From assembly GCA_020205615.1 (NCBI GenBank), contig CM035163.1, positions 49,074,920 to 49,138,919 on the forward strand: a stretch of 64,000 nucleotides of DNA, written 5' to 3'. This DNA is from Panax quinquefolius (taxonomy: Eukaryota; Streptophyta; Magnoliopsida; Apiales; Araliaceae). Numbering within the stretch: the stretch's first letter is position 1; each line of letters starts with the position of its first letter. The position numbers and the translations under genes were made by a program. Below the pieces are notes generated by a model. It did not search any database. It was not told where the DNA came from and saw nothing but the letters and a program-made list of their open reading frames with translations. Shown piece after piece: positions 21,880 to 35,233 of the stretch.

Positions 21880-22835
21880 ATTTGATGATGTGATTATAAA
21901 GTATATTTGTATCAGTAGTTTTTGTACAGTTTTTTACTGAGATATCTATATATAAGGACTTAAAAGTAGAACGATCAAACTTGCTAGGTTGATCCTTTGA
22001 GCTGATTAAGTGAATATATAATATAATCAAAATCGATCGTATATTCTTGTACGTTAAATGATCGTAGAGTTACTCTGTCATGATGTATAGATAATAAGTG
22101 TTCGCAGAGTTAACCTAGTAATCGTAGAGCAGCAGCCAAGGTGAAATAAAGGCTCAAAGAGATAACAAGATTGTAGAGCTGTCTTCGACATCGTAGATTT
22201 ATAAAGTTTTCAAAAGTTTGCAAAGTTTGCCAAACATCAAGGTGTATCATTTCATAAAGCAGAAAACATAGTATCGTAGAGCTGGTCGTAGAGCAAGACG
22301 TAGAACTTCACTACGTTCTTCTTCACTCTGCTATCGATCAAATTCGTAGAGCATGTCACAATGGTCATATATCTGACAACATCAGTGGTTTCCAGGCGAA
22401 GATTCCCAGACACTTCTCATCATCTTCAAATTCAAATTGGAAAATTCAAAGTAAGATTAGTCTAAACCGTTATATAACATGTGGCAGGTGAGACAGCTGA
22501 ATGATATTACCTAGCTAGTGCCGAAAGCCAACCTACTAAATCGGTCTAGAAGTCAACATCAGAGTGACATTCAGAATAGAACATTAAATGTTACAACGAA
22601 ACTCTCCATCAACATATCAATTTTTTAGAGGACTATAAAAGGTGTACGAGGATTCAGATCTAAGTACGAATCACACAACAAAAAGTTGAACATCTTTCAA
22701 AATATTCAAAGCTCTACTCTACGTTTCTAAATGACTTGTTCAAAGCTTCTATGTACTTGAAGAGATAAAACTTCATTGCAAAGCTTAGCAACAACTCATC
22801 AATCAAAATTTAGTTGTGATTCAGGGGTCGAAGGA
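21880..22835 (+). repeat. Copia-type LTR fragment related to the solo LTR at 25565
   Basis: Shares with 25565-28527 the phrase GATCAA.CTTG.TAGGTTGATC and a scatter of TCGTAGAG motifs (about nine between 22061 and 22350). A TATA-like box (ACTATAAAAGG) lies near 22632. Both ends are undefined; the right end is where the next LTR begins. Confidence 0.5.
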
Positions 22836-25564
22836 TGTAAGACCCCGAATTTTATGAAATAAAAGTCTAATTTAATTTATGATTATTATTCTAAAAATAA
22901 AATATGTTAAATTAATAAATGGTTAAATGAGCAATTAATTGGATAAGTGAGCAAATAAAATTGGAAAGTTAATTTCTTCCAGAAGCCGCACATGTGACGG
23001 ATTAAATGTTGATAATAAAGAAGAGAGAGAAAGTGGGAAATGGTGGGGGAACATGTGGGAGACAAAATAAAAAGGAAAGGAAGAAAGTTAGGAAAAGAAA
23101 GGAAAAAGAAAAGAAAGAAACAAAAGGGGGGAGACTTCCTCTATTCTCACCTAATTTCACTCAGTAGAAACAAAGAAAGAGATAGAGTGAACAATTTGAA
23201 AATTGAAGAGAGGAAGAAGAAGATGAAGAAGAAATGAGGAATAAATCATAAAAAGGTATGCTTAAAATCTTTAATTTATTCTTAGATTTAAGTTTTTATG
23301 GATTTTATATAAAGAGTATATATTTATGTATTTATTGGATGAATTAAACTTGTATACATAAGAATCAAACAAGAGAAATCAAGAAATCAAATGAAGAGCA
23401 AAATTTGTAAATTTTTAGAAAAATTAGTTTATTACTTCATTTTTGTAAAATCCATAACTCTTTGTGTATAATGAGTTAGGAGATGAGCCTTATGCCAAAA
23501 GAAAACCCTGGAAATAAGCTAAACACGGAAATTAGAATCACCCAAAAATTCCTTGTGGATTTTTCGTGGTGACTATTTGAATGAAACTGGTACGAAGGAC
23601 TTATATTCCGCTAGAATCTGAAAAATCAATTTTCTTAAGCTTTATTGCGTGAGTTATAATTCTTAATTCAACCGTTTAATCGTTGTAATTTTTGAATATG
23701 TTATAAATATATAAGTTGAGTATATGTCCACAAATTTTGAACCGTTAAAGATTAACGTATGATTTGTTATGAATTTTAAGAGGTGACTGATTTAGAATCT
23801 TTGTAGTAGAATTTTCAGCAACATGCTTTAATGTTACAAAATGTATAACTTAATGATTTTATAACCAATTTGGATGATTCTTGAGGCTAAATTGGAGTAT
23901 TTGAAGTATGGTTGCTGTTAAAATTAATTATTTTGATAAATAAATTTTAGTTAATAGAGATAATGTTAGAATAGTAGACTGACGTTGTAAAACAAAATTG
24001 TCATATTTGGGTTTTAAGATTTCTTAAGTTTTGTTATTCACTTTTAAAGTTTTGAAATATAAATAGTAATTTAAGATAAATAAAGGCACCTTGAATGAAT
24101 TATGAATTATTAGTTGGTTTATATGTTATTTGAGGTAAATATGTTTTGGTGTTGATTTAATAAATGTTATAACTATTGGTGATATGTGCAAATTATATGA
24201 AGTGAACATTTTGTTAGGAAATATTCATTTTGTCGGAGAATATTCGTACGAATGGGCCGAAATAACCAATCATTAGTGGGCCCTATAACAGAATAAATGT
24301 CGGATAGGGAAAGCGATAGAAATAACCTTTTTAAAAATTGACAGTAAAACTTTTACAGTTAGCTGTTTAAATACCTAGTGATAAAAGTATAGTAATACGC
24401 GTTAGTCCACAGTATTACGTGGTATTGCACAGTAACACACTGTATTGCACAATACCTCTGATTATTGATTCTTACGTAAGAAGCCACTCAGTATTTCATT
24501 CAATAATTGCTACAGTATAAATAATATAGTTTTGTAATATTATTGATTAAATAATTGTCACAGTAACAACTGCACAGTATGTCACATTATTAAATCAATA
24601 ATTGTCACGACACAATAACTCATATTATTTGATATGATATTATCAGACTAGTTGGCAGTATTGTGAGTCTATGTTAATAATTGTGAATAATTGCTGAAAG
24701 ATTAAAAAGGTGTAAGTAACTGATGAATAAAAGGTGTTGATAAACGATAAGTATGATATAAAGATTTTTGTTCAATTTTTTTTTTACAAAAGTAAGTTTG
24801 GCAAGACTTGCCGACACTCTACTTTTCTTAAAGAAGTATTGACCATAAATCTATTATTAAAACAAATTTTGTTAAAACATGTACAAGTTGGTTTAATTTC
24901 CTTCGTTGGACCACAAATTCCACTACAATTATTTTATATAGCTCATTTGGTTATTTTGTCATAGCGTGCATGTGTGCTAATTATTTCTTTAATTTTCAGT
25001 AGAAATAGGTTTCCCGGTTGAGCAACTAAACATACACCATGACTACACCAAAAATATAAATTTCTTTTATTACAGTATTGTGATCATAATATTGTTAGTA
25101 TTTCTTTTGAGTGTAAGGTTACTCCAAGTGTTGATAAAGAGTGAAAGCATTGTTCAAGTTGATCAATTTCATAGAAAGCAGTATCTAGTCACATGCTTAA
25201 GGTAAGGGGTATCATTTTTTTATGGTAAAGGGATAACATTTTCTTCCATACTCCATATTAAGGTAAGATATTATTATTCGTTTCTTCAGTTTATCATTAA
25301 ATGGTGAAAAGTCCTGAAATGATTACAATATCCTTAATAATTTGTGCTTCATCTGATATCTTGACCTAAATCTTTCTATTTAGTTTTAAGTTATTATATT
25401 TGAGCCGGGAACTTTACATTTACTTGAACTTTATATTCTATCAAGAATTCTAATCGATTTTCTGGATATCACGTTGGCAATTTGGACTCTAGATAATTAA
25501 GTTGAAAATCACTAAGATCTATTTTATCTTATTATTCTGATTATTTCTGCCCATTCATTATATA
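22836..25564 (+). mobile_element. Chromovirus-type LTR, first part
   Basis: Starts TGTAAGACCCCGAATTTTATG. It carries the GGAGAATATTCGTACGA..GGGCC block (about 24230-24290) and the TTGATTCTTACGTAAGAA block shared with the Tekay LTRs. It is interrupted at 25565 by a copia solo LTR and resumes at 28533. Lysine-rich open frames such as 23040-23237 are low-complexity and not genes. Confidence 0.72.
25560..25564. repeat. Left target duplication ATATA of the copia solo LTR
   Basis: ATATA here and at 28528-28532 directly flank the TGTTAG..CTAACA ends. Confidence 0.75.
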
Positions 25565-25930
25565 TGTTAGGAATAAGCATGTGAATGATATTCTTATTTA
25601 TATAAGATTTGATTATGATCTTAATGAATGAATATGCAAATATGTCTGCATTGAAACAAGCTGTAAAGTCCTTGAATAGATAATAGGAATATATGTACAA
25701 GGAGTTAGACTGAAATGATCAAATATGTTAGGATTGATTCTACATGAACAAAATAGCTTTGTGAAGTCCTTCAAAAGAACATGATGTATAAGGTCTATAT
25801 ATAGAAAGATCAATCTTGTTAGGTTGATCTTATATGATGTAATAGATAGGCTGTCTTTATCGTCGAAAGCAATCGCACTGACCTTGAAGTCTCGCCAGAG
25901 AGACAAGGAACTCAGAGACTATTAAGGCAG

Positions 25931-26996
25931 AATCGTAGTCTGTTGAGCCAGCCGATGGATTGCAGAAGCTAAGCCAGAATCGTAGAGTATCGAGAAAGTT
26001 GCTACAGAATCGTAGTCTGCCTTAGAAGGCTTCACTCAGAATCGTAGATTTGGTCCAAGCGCCTGCCGAGTCAAGTCAAGAATTGTAGACCACACTTGAA
26101 GTCGTGGAGTCTACTAATTATATCAGAGGAAGAAATCTTAGTCGAGCTAGAATAGACAAGGACAACAAGTGTTAAGGTAGAAATCGTAGTCTGATGTATA
26201 ATTTTCTCTCGGATTCGTAGTGTCTGCAGAACCAAAGCTAGATCGTATTCCACAGAACAAAGTCTTCGAAAAAGTCTATCAGTGCTCACAACACCAAGGA
26301 AGAATCGTAATGATAACAAATAAGCAATTCCAAAGCATCCAAAGAATGTAGCCTCTGATCAGAACTGTAAAGACGAAATCTACTTGAAGGAAGCCAAAGA
26401 GCACTCGCCAAATGGCTTGCAAGAAAATAGAAGATCGAAGCACAAAGTCGATCTGCATCTTGATTGAGAAGTGAAGCCATTCAAGGGAAGTCTTCCACAA
26501 GCAACAGTAAGAAGAATTCAGATAGCGTGACTGACAAAAGGAAGTTAGCAATGCAGTAGCTGTCAAGATAAATAAAAGATGACGATCTTGGGTGTGACTA
26601 TGATCGTAGTGCTTTCCAGATGAGGAGCAGGAACTGATGCAGTTTATATAGAGACACTAGCCAACCTATAAAGAATAGACAAAGAAGATTAAACATGGGT
26701 CAGACCATTGATGATATGTGAACGGGAGATCATAAGGAGAAAGAGAGTTGAGCATGATCAATCAGATGAGTCTTGAAATTTAGGAGGGCAAGAGCATTCA
26801 AACAAGTTATCAGTGTCTAATTCAAGTCAAAGGCAAGCAGAAGTGTTAGAGCACTGCACGAGTGAAGGAAGAAAGATTCTATATTGCAAATCCAAAGAAC
26901 ACTCTCAGAATCGTAGTGTTCTCTCAATCAGTCAACGAGCAATATTCAAAAGACTAACTACAATCAAGTTCAAGGTCATCTGCATCAGAATCGTAG
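25931..26996 (+). repeat. Array of AATCGTAG motifs inside the copia solo LTR
   Basis: AATCGTAG or one-base variants recur at about 25931, 25979, 26008, 26040, 26182, 26215, 26304, 26602, 26909 and 26988, with further degenerate copies. Spacing is irregular, from about 30 to about 300 bp. Confidence 0.75.
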
Positions 26997-28023
26997 AGTT
27001 CAGTCATCTAAGTATTGAAGCCTTGGAAATGTCTCAATACAAATATTGACATTCAAACATTGTTGATTGAAAGCATCGATGAAGAAGGACAACTCCTGAT
27101 ATTCTGATTGAGGAGTCAAAAAAAAGAAATAAAGGTGAGTATCAGCCTGACACATTAAAGTGACATCTCTGGTGTGGTAGGTGAAATAATAGACTGCAAT
27201 GTCAAAAAAGTGAAGAGGGGGATGTCACGTCACATCAGCAGTCTGCACCAAATAACTTGAGATCTGCGAATCAATTCAAATAGCTTCCAACGGCTATAGT
27301 CCAATGGGAAGCTTATGGAAGGATATTTAACAGCTAAAGCTTGAACCCAGAAGGGTGTGTTGACAAGTTGTTGACTCTAAGAGTTCTATATAGTAAAACA
27401 AAACATGTCTCAATTACAGTGAGACTACGAAAGTAGAAGTGAAGCAGATAAGAGAAGAACTTTAACAGAAAAAGGGCTTCACTCAATAACAATGAGAATG
27501 CCATTAAGAATGTCAGCTAAGCTGAGAGCCGAGAAGGCCAAGAGGATAGCATTCAAAAGATTGGAAGATCAAAAAGAAGATTCAAATAGCCACTCTACGA
27601 ATCACCATGAACCATCGAGAGCTGAAGAAGAACAGATACAGAACCAAATCTGTACACAAGTCAATCAAGGTTTGAGGGATGCTAAATGCCGAACGGAGTC
27701 TACCAAAAGTACAAAGACTTAGCAAACCTCAAGTGGTGAAAGTGTGCAAGCTGAGATCAGAGAAAGATTTGCACCAACCATAAGATCAGCTGCACCAAAG
27801 AAGAAGAGACAAACTACTAAGCACTTAAAGAGATCGAGCTTCATGAACAACTTAGCAGTCCATCCAATGGTGATCCAGTCTCGATGCAAAATCCAAAAAG
27901 GATTACATCAAGCTTCTAAGTATCAAAGGATGAACAAGATTAAAGTCATCTTAGCAGCTCAGCACCAACTACCACATTAACAAGAAGCCAGGGCCTGAGG
28001 GGTCCTTGTCCTAGGGACTAAAC

Positions 28024-28150
28024 AGAGTTCCAAGTTTGCTGGACTTGAAGAGTTCTTGGTGAACTAGAGTTCCAAGTCTGCTAGACTTGAAGAGTTCTCA
28101 GTGAACTAAAGTTCCAAGGCTGCTGGCCTTGAAAGAATCTTAGTGATTCA
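28024..28150 (+). repeat. Three 42-bp tandem units in the copia solo LTR
   Basis: Units begin AGAGTTCCAAG (28024, 28066) and AAAGTTCCAAG (28108), each followed by CTGCTGGACTTGAAGAGTTC or a near variant. Confidence 0.88.
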
Positions 28151-28479
28151 AAGATGTAAAGAGTTCCTTAGTACTATCCCTGCTTGTTGAAGAAGAAGAG
28201 TGGATTAGGTGCTTGAGTCTCTTAACCACTTAAAATTCCTTATGTCTTTTACATACTGTTATTTACATTATGCATCTATAAATGTTATAACTGCTATGAA
28301 TGTGACAACTACTTACATCTAAACATACTCTAGAAAAATGGTCAACATGACATCTATGAAGGGGAACCTTAACTTATTTCGTTGTGTTTGAAATAATTCT
28401 TAAGTTTGTCATCTGCTAATTACTTAGCAATGTAAACTAAAATAGAAAAGATTTTTGAAATCAAAAAAGATCTATTCAA

Positions 28480-28492
28480 CCCCCCCCCCCCC
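28480..28492 (+). repeat. Poly-C tract near the copia LTR end
   Basis: Thirteen consecutive C in a conserved LTR-terminal context; length may be affected by sequencing. Confidence 0.85.
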
Positions 28493-28532
28493 TTCTAGAT
28501 CTATTGTGTGCTCTCTAGGAACTAACAATATA

Positions 28533-29385
28533 TATCATTGTCATCATCCTCAAACTTAAATTTGTATTGGAAAGTTATCTTTGGCCCTTAGTGCAAAGAT
28601 GAACTGTTGATTGGTATGATTATGACCATATATTATTTATTTGTATAATCATGACCGAAATTATGTATTGGTATAATCATGACCATTGGTCTCACAGTTG
28701 TATGTCTTTGGCATGATCATAACCATCAGCTCTCTTCGACCATGGGTGTAAAGATGAAATGTTAATTGGTATGATCATGACTATTGATATTACTGTTGAA
28801 TATCTTTAGCCCGTAGTGCAAAGATGGATTGTTGATTAGCATGATTATGACCACTTGTGATATAAATGAATATCTTTGGTCCGTAGTGCAAAGATGAATT
28901 GACTGGCATGATTATGACTAAAGGCTGTAGACTAGTATGATCATGACCATTGGTGTTACAAATGAATATCTTTGGCCTGTGTAAAAAAATGAATTTATTA
29001 GCATGATTATGAACATGAACTATGAATTGGTATAACCATGATCATTGGTGTTTCAGGTAAAGATAGGTAGTGAAAGTTATCTTTATCTTCGGTACAACGA
29101 AGAACTGTTGATTGGTGTTACAGGAATAAAATATTGATGATGGACTTTTAATTTGGAGAAGATAGTAAACATTATATTCTACTTAACTCTTCTAATGGAT
29201 TGTTGATTCCACTGCAATTATGTTTGAAAACTTTTATCATCTACCATATGTTCTAAATATCTAATTTATTATTGGTGAAGGCTATTGATAATTTAATTAT
29301 CTTAAGTCATGATACTCTTTATTGGGCTATTTGTGCTTACCCTTTTGCTTCATAATTCCTTTCAGGTAGTAAGAGTGTAGCTGGG
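28533..29385 (+). mobile_element. Chromovirus-type LTR, second part
   Basis: Continuation of the LTR that starts at 22836. It holds the GAATATCTTTGGCCCGTAGTGCAAAGATG repeats and the block TTGGGCTATTTGTGCTTACCC..CAGGTAGTAAGAGTGTAGC, which matches the distal part of the Tekay LTRs (32870-32940). It is cut at 29386 by the copia element and its last about 240 bp are missing. Confidence 0.7.
28575..29110 (+). repeat. Composite tandem array in a chromovirus LTR
   Basis: About six copies of a CTTTGGCCCGTAGTGCAAAG-like block alternate with about ten copies of TGGTATGATTATGACC-like blocks. The Tekay copies at 32500 and 39840 have only two or three units, so this LTR has an expanded array. Confidence 0.78.
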
Positions 29386-30582
29386 TGAAAGTAGTATGCA
29401 CACAAGCCAATCATGTTTGATGATAAAGCATATACTTTGTAACAATCTTATTTATTTTTTAATAAAAAGTATTAATTTATTAAAGGCTTTTAGTTATCTA
29501 CATGATGTTGTTTTATAATATGTGATAAACCCATAGTTTTAAGTAATGCTTTTAGAATAATGATGATGATCATTCTAATGAGATCTAAATTCTTAGAAAG
29601 CTTAAAACTAAAATAGTTCCCAATCGTTGGATTACTAAATTGGGGATTAGTGAATCCGGATATATTGGTACATACGTTGCTTGCTCATTGGATGAGAATG
29701 ATTGATCTCATGATCATTTGTGTAGAGACACTAAAGCAAGTATGTAGGTGCTTATTAGAGAATAAGTTCATTTGAGCATTGGCTCGTTAAGAATACCTAA
29801 TTGAGTTTTACTTGACCGAATAGGAATTCCTGTAGTGATAGTAGTACAAGTGATCTTTGGACTTGAGATCATCATAATATCTTGTGTATGATGAGTTATA
29901 CTTTGACTTATTCCTTAAGACCCTTAGGGTATGCTTAGGTATAATAAGTTGTACATGGAGATAATGTATGATCCATAAAGAATCTACCGCTTCTAGTAAA
30001 AGAAGAGAAATGTCCTATGTGATTCGATAAATGACAACCCAAAGAGTCCTTGTTGTCGAATGAAATTAGAAAGGAGTTTCTAATTTGCATTATTTGAGTT
30101 GTGCATTTAAGAATTTAAAACATATAATTAAATAAAATAAGACTTGACAGTAATTTCATGTCTTATATTTAATTGGGACATTATATGGTGGAAGGATTGA
30201 ATTGTATTTAACTATTTACTCAAAGATTTTTTATGATTAATGTTGAAATCTATATTATTTGGAAAGTTATTAATCGCTAAGGATGCTTATACCTATTGTA
30301 GAATAAATATTATTTATTTAAATAAATTCATAGTTTAATTTATTTATTTAAATAAGATTAGAATTGTTCTAATTGATTTATTCACAACCGGTTTAATATG
30401 GAGAACCTAAAGGTCACACACCATAAAAGAAAGAATAATTATTTAAGAAATTAATGGCATAATCGTAATAATATATTAAGTGTATTTAATTTAATCTATG
30501 GTGATAGAATAAATTAAATAGCTTAATATTTATTATTTAATATTTTGGAAATATTAAATATATAAATTAATAAGAGAAGTCT
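29386..30582 (+). repeat. Copia 5' LTR, part before the nested Tekay element
   Basis: Matches 46439-47656 nearly end to end, starting TGAAAGTAGTATGCACAC (TAAAAGTAG in the 3' copy). Ends in AGTCT, which is repeated after the nested element at 40507-40511. Confidence 0.88.
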
Positions 30583-33176
30583 TGTAAGACCCCAACTTAT
30601 TATTTAATGAAATTAAATTTTCTCTATTTATTATCTTGAAATAGTAAGGGTTGATTTGATTAATGTGGTAAGTTATGGGTAAAATGCGCAATTATTTCAA
30701 ACAAGCAAGTAGATTTAAAATATTCATTGTTGACGGGGAATATTCGTTTGGTCGTGGAATATTCTTACTGTCGGGGAATATTCGTACGACGACGCAGCCT
30801 TGTGTGGGCCCCATAACTAAAAAACGATTGGATGAAGAAAACGATGAAGAATAAGTTGGTTATAAATAATTCTACGTAGTTATTACCAATAATCTTGTTG
30901 GAATACCCCAAGTGGTTAAAACACAAGAAGACACGCAGTATACACCATTATTGATTCTTACGTGAAGGCACTACTCAATAATTGTTACGATAATTATTGC
31001 TCAAATTATTTTATTTTATTGATTCAATAATTGCATGCGTTGATATTTTATATTATTTGTTGTTTTAATAATTGTCATTGCACAATTTTTTCTATTATCG
31101 AGCAATAATTCATATTATCTGAATAATATTATTAGATAACATTATTGGCAATGTCTAGAAAGTTCTGCTCTAAGGAGAGGTTTGGTCATCTAATTGCTTG
31201 GCGAAGGAGAGAGATCCTTATTAAAAGCCCCTCTTCCTCTGGGAATCGCCTCAGTTGTCAAGAATGTGATTCTCATAATAATATTATTTGTGAATAATTA
31301 ATTATTAATTTATATGATGAGAAAAATATTAATTTTATGCGGATATAGATGGATAAAATTTTTTAATGTGACAATTGTTAAAAATTAATATTTTATCTTT
31401 TTTGATAAAATAATTCATTTAAATATATTATTTTAATAATATATTAATGGTGATATTTTTACAATAAATGTGGGATATATGAGTATATGAGGAGGAAGAT
31501 TATTTTTGTGGCATTAAATGATTAACACATGTTTTGTGTGTCGGTAGACCCCAATTCTTGACCGAAATTTTGATTATAGCCTGTAAAATCGTCCGTTTGT
31601 GGATTTCGGTCAATTTTTGTTTGGAATTTGGAAAAACTTTCTTCTAAAAAGTTGTAGAGAATGAAATTTCCTATAAAAAAGACATGTGGTTTGAATTTTT
31701 CTGATAAAAGAGCTATTTATTATGAATTATTGAAGTTCTGTAGTTCCGAAATAATTGATTTTTGAATGTTTTAATTATTTTTAATTACAAAAACATTTTT
31801 TTTGCTTGGTGGGCTGCATTAAACATGTGCAAGGTGGCTGAATTCAGATTCAAGAGGTGGGTTTGACAATTTTATAAATATAATAATATTATATTAAATT
31901 TTCTGCTTTGGTGTTCTAAGCATTTTCCTATAAATATGGTGCTTATGTTAGAATTGAAAATCACACCAGAAACTGAAATCTTCTCTCTCTTTCTCTCTCG
32001 ATATATTGAGCATATTCTTGTGAGTATTTTAATACTTTGAGTGTTGCTATACGGTGCAAGTTCAAGTCATAGCTTATATCCGGTGTTTCAACTAGAAGTA
32101 CTATCTTTTCGAGGTAAGGGATGTTATTTTCTTTTTAAATGATATTATTTTCTTCAATATCATTATGCCGAAATATTGGTTTGAACTTTTAATCAAATTT
32201 GGAACTTTTTGTGTCGGGGTTACTATTCACGTATACGGTACTATTCACGAATACAATACTATTCATCGAAAAATAATTTATTTTTTTTTCGTCCAAAATA
32301 TCTATTATGGATACTAGCTTTGATTGTATCCATGTTTTGATCATTCTTGAATTTTACTTCACTATGATTATTTATGAGGTATTTTTGGACATGAAATAGT
32401 CAAATACTGAATCCTTGATATTTATTCTTTTGTTTCATTTGGATTCGCTTTCCTTTAAAATATTTTTCATCATCCTCATTCCTAAATGATGATATTATTG
32501 AATATCTTTAGCCTGTAGTGCAAAGATAAATGATTTTATAATGAATATCTTTAGCCCGTAGTGCAAAGATGAACAGGTGTTGAGATGAACATGACCGACT
32601 GATGAATATCTTTGGCTTGTAGTGCAAAGATGAAAATTTGATTCAAGATGAATATTAATTGATGTTACAGGGATAAAATATTAACGATGGACTTTTAAAT
32701 TCATAGATAATAGTAGATTTCATTCTCTACGTAACTCTTCTATGAATTATTATTTCCGCTGCGAATATTGATCTGAAACTTGTTGTCTATTGTATTTTAT
32801 CAGATTTTTTCCCTGTTGAAGACTAACGATAATTTGTTATATATTATCTTTGTCATAATATTCTTTACTGGGCTAGTTGAGCTCACCCTTTTTCTTTTTG
32901 TTCTATTTTTCTTCTCAGGAGGCGAGAATGTAGCGAGTACTAGTCGGGGTATGGAATGATGATTCTAGAAGTTGTTTAGTAGTCCTCACCATTTTTGTAA
33001 AATAATGTATCAATAATTGTGATGAGGATTTATTTGGGTATGGATATTGTCTAGAAGACAATATTTGTATTTAAACTCCCAATTTTTATGATGTATTAAT
33101 AAAGTTGTAGTTGTTTCTGTACCATGTTATTGACGACCTAAAATGGGTGATGTATACCTATTTTGGGGGTGTCACA
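30583..33176 (+). repeat. Tekay 5' LTR
   Basis: TGTAAGACCCC..GGGGGTGTCACA. TATA box CCTATAAATATGG at 31927-31939. Contains two or three GTAGTGCAAAGATG units near 32500-32640. Confidence 0.93.
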
Positions 33177-33178
33177 GT

Positions 33179-33190
33179 TTGTATCAGAGC
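33179..33190 (+). other. Tekay primer binding site (tRNA-iMet type)
   Basis: TTGTATCAGAGC, two bases after the LTR, is one mismatch from the standard TGGTATCAGAGC. Confidence 0.85.
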
Positions 33191-33364
33191 TTAGGGATAC
33201 GATCTCTGGCGGAGATCGGGGAATAAAATTAGGAGGGGAGAGATGAGTAAATCCTTCGCTAGTGTGTCCTACCTAAGCTTATTTGTTAGTTGGTCAATAT
33301 ATAGGGATATTATGTGATATGTTGATTTCTTTAATTAACCCTTGTTTTATGGAAGTATTTGAGA

Positions 33365-35233
33365 ATGTCGACTGAGAATGTTAACAGTGGAGTAAATGAG
33401 ACCATGGAGACGCCTGTACTCACCAATGAGGAGAAACGTGCAAAGAAATTGTGACAAATGTTCCTCCCGTGAACAACGCCATCGAAAGCGTATGATGAAC
33501 GACAGGATGTTTAAAAGTTTTTTGTAGTTCATGCAAAATCAGACGAGGGAGACTCGTGCACAAAATACAGGTGGCAATGATAACAACACACGATTTGTCA
33601 CAGCCAAGCAGTTCAAAGAGTTGGGACCACCAGAATTATGGGGAAAGCCGGATCCGATTAAGGCGGAGATGTGGGTCAAACAAATTACCAAGATATTCGA
33701 TGTCTTGGGATACACGGAAGAATAGAAGGTTCCATTCGCTACTTTTATGTTCCGTAATGAGGCAGATTACTGGTGGGAATCTTTGAAGCGTACCCATCCA
33801 GCTGCACTCAGCATGTCATGGGAGACATTTTAGAAACTGTTCAATGACAAGTACTTCACTGAAAGTATTCGTCATATGAAGGAAGTGGAGTTTATTAGAC
33901 TGGAACAAAATAACATGACGGTGTCCCAGTACGAGGCAAAGTTTGCAGAGCTGTCCAGGTTTGCACCTCATTTGGTGGAGAATGAGGAACGTATGACACG
34001 GATGTTTCTGAGAGGTTTGAAACCCTAAGATACGCCAAGATCTCATTTCTCATAAATTTTCTCTTTATTCAGATGTTGTCAACAGGGCTCAATTATTAGA
34101 GCGAGATAATGAGTACGTTCAACCGAGGGACCATAACCAGGATCATACCAGAGATAATAGTCAACAGAATAACGATAACCAGTGGAGAAAGAAAAAGACG
34201 GACAAAAATGGTAACTACTCTGGTGGTAGTCATGGCCATGAGAATAGAAGAAGCGAGTCCTGGGAGGAGATTTTTAAAGAGGAGATTTAACAATGACCAT
34301 GTGAAGACGCCAACACCAAAGAAGAATCGTTCCAAGGGAGGAGAACGACCACCCATTATATGTTATAAGTGCGGGAAAGAAGGACATATTAGTCCAAACT
34401 GCTCACAACAGTTCAAGGTATGTTATAATTGTGGAAATGAAGGACATATCGCTCGAGATTGTACGATAGCGAAACCAAGTCCAGGGGGGACGGTGACTCA
34501 AAAGGCTGTCCCAAAAAAGTCAAAGTCAACGGTTCCTGGAAGAGCGTTTGTCGTGACTAGTCAAAATGCGAGGAATCCAAACGAGGTGATCACGGGTAAG
34601 CTAATCATTAATTCTTGCGAAGTTTATACCTTACTTGATACCGGTGCTACCCATTTATTTATCTCTCCTACTTGTGCTCAACGTTTAAACCTGACTTCGG
34701 AGAAATTAGAATTTGATTTATCTATGGAGACTCTGTTAGGAGAAACTTTCATCACATCCACTGTTTATAAATCTTGTTTGATTCAAGTTGGCACCATCAC
34801 CCTATCTGTTGACCTTATCTCTTTAAAGATACTTGCTTTTGATGTGATTTTAGGGATTGATTGGTTAACTACTCATAATGCCAAAATTGATTGTTTTCGT
34901 AAGGTTGTTAGTTTTCATATTCCTAACCAACCTATTGTACGAATTCAAGCAACTAAGCCACTAAAATCAATCGATGTCATATCAAGTCATAAAGCTATTC
35001 GTTTATTAAAAAACGGATGTCAAGCTTTCTTAGCCCATGTTATGGATTTGAATAAAGACACATCAGATTTGAATAATATTCCTGTTGTTATTGATTTTCC
35101 TGACGTATTTCCTGAAGAACTTCCCGGTCTACCCCGTAACGTGAAGTTGAATTCTTTATTGATCTTAAACCTAGGTACAAAGCCCATTTCTAAAACCCCA
35201 TATCGAATGGCTCCTATTGAATTTCAGAGTTAA
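33365..35233 (+). pseudogene. Tekay gag and protease, fragmented
   Basis: Gag begins at the ATG at 33365 (MSTENVNSGVN) and is soon broken. Capsid motifs survive in pieces: LGPPELWGKPDPIKAEMWV, ADYWWESLKRTHP, and FAELSRFAPHLVENEERM. Two CCHC zinc knuckles follow, CYKCGKEGHISPNC (34361-34402) and CYNCGNEGHIARDC (34421-34462). The retropepsin core has its catalytic Asp in YTLLDTGATHLFIS (Asp codon at 34637) and the second strand in DVILGIDWLTTHNAKID. There are at least three frame changes before 34360 and stops at 33723-33725, near 33831 and near 34026. The segment from about 34290 to 35233 is one long open frame. Confidence 0.88.

Larger units (their letters stand above)
25565..28527 (+). mobile_element. 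Ty1/copia solo LTR (2963 bp) with target duplication
   Basis: Terminates in TGTTAG and CTAACA, a perfect short inverted repeat, and is flanked by ATATA on both sides. The 3' part has a poly-C tract in the context TATTCAACCCC..TTCTAG, as in the LTR ends of long copia elements of the SIRE/Maximus type. A TATA-like box CTATATAG lies at 27386-27393. A solo LTR implies that the rest of the element was lost by LTR-LTR recombination. It lies inside a chromovirus-type LTR. Short frames at 27492-27980 are not recognised. Confidence 0.8.

Noticed and set aside
23040..23237. Lysine-rich 65-residue open frame
   Set aside because: Low-complexity purine-rich LTR sequence.
27492..27980. Two lysine- and glutamate-rich open frames in the copia solo LTR
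   Set aside because: They lie within an LTR, show no known motif, and could be chance frames in purine-rich sequence. I cannot support a gene.
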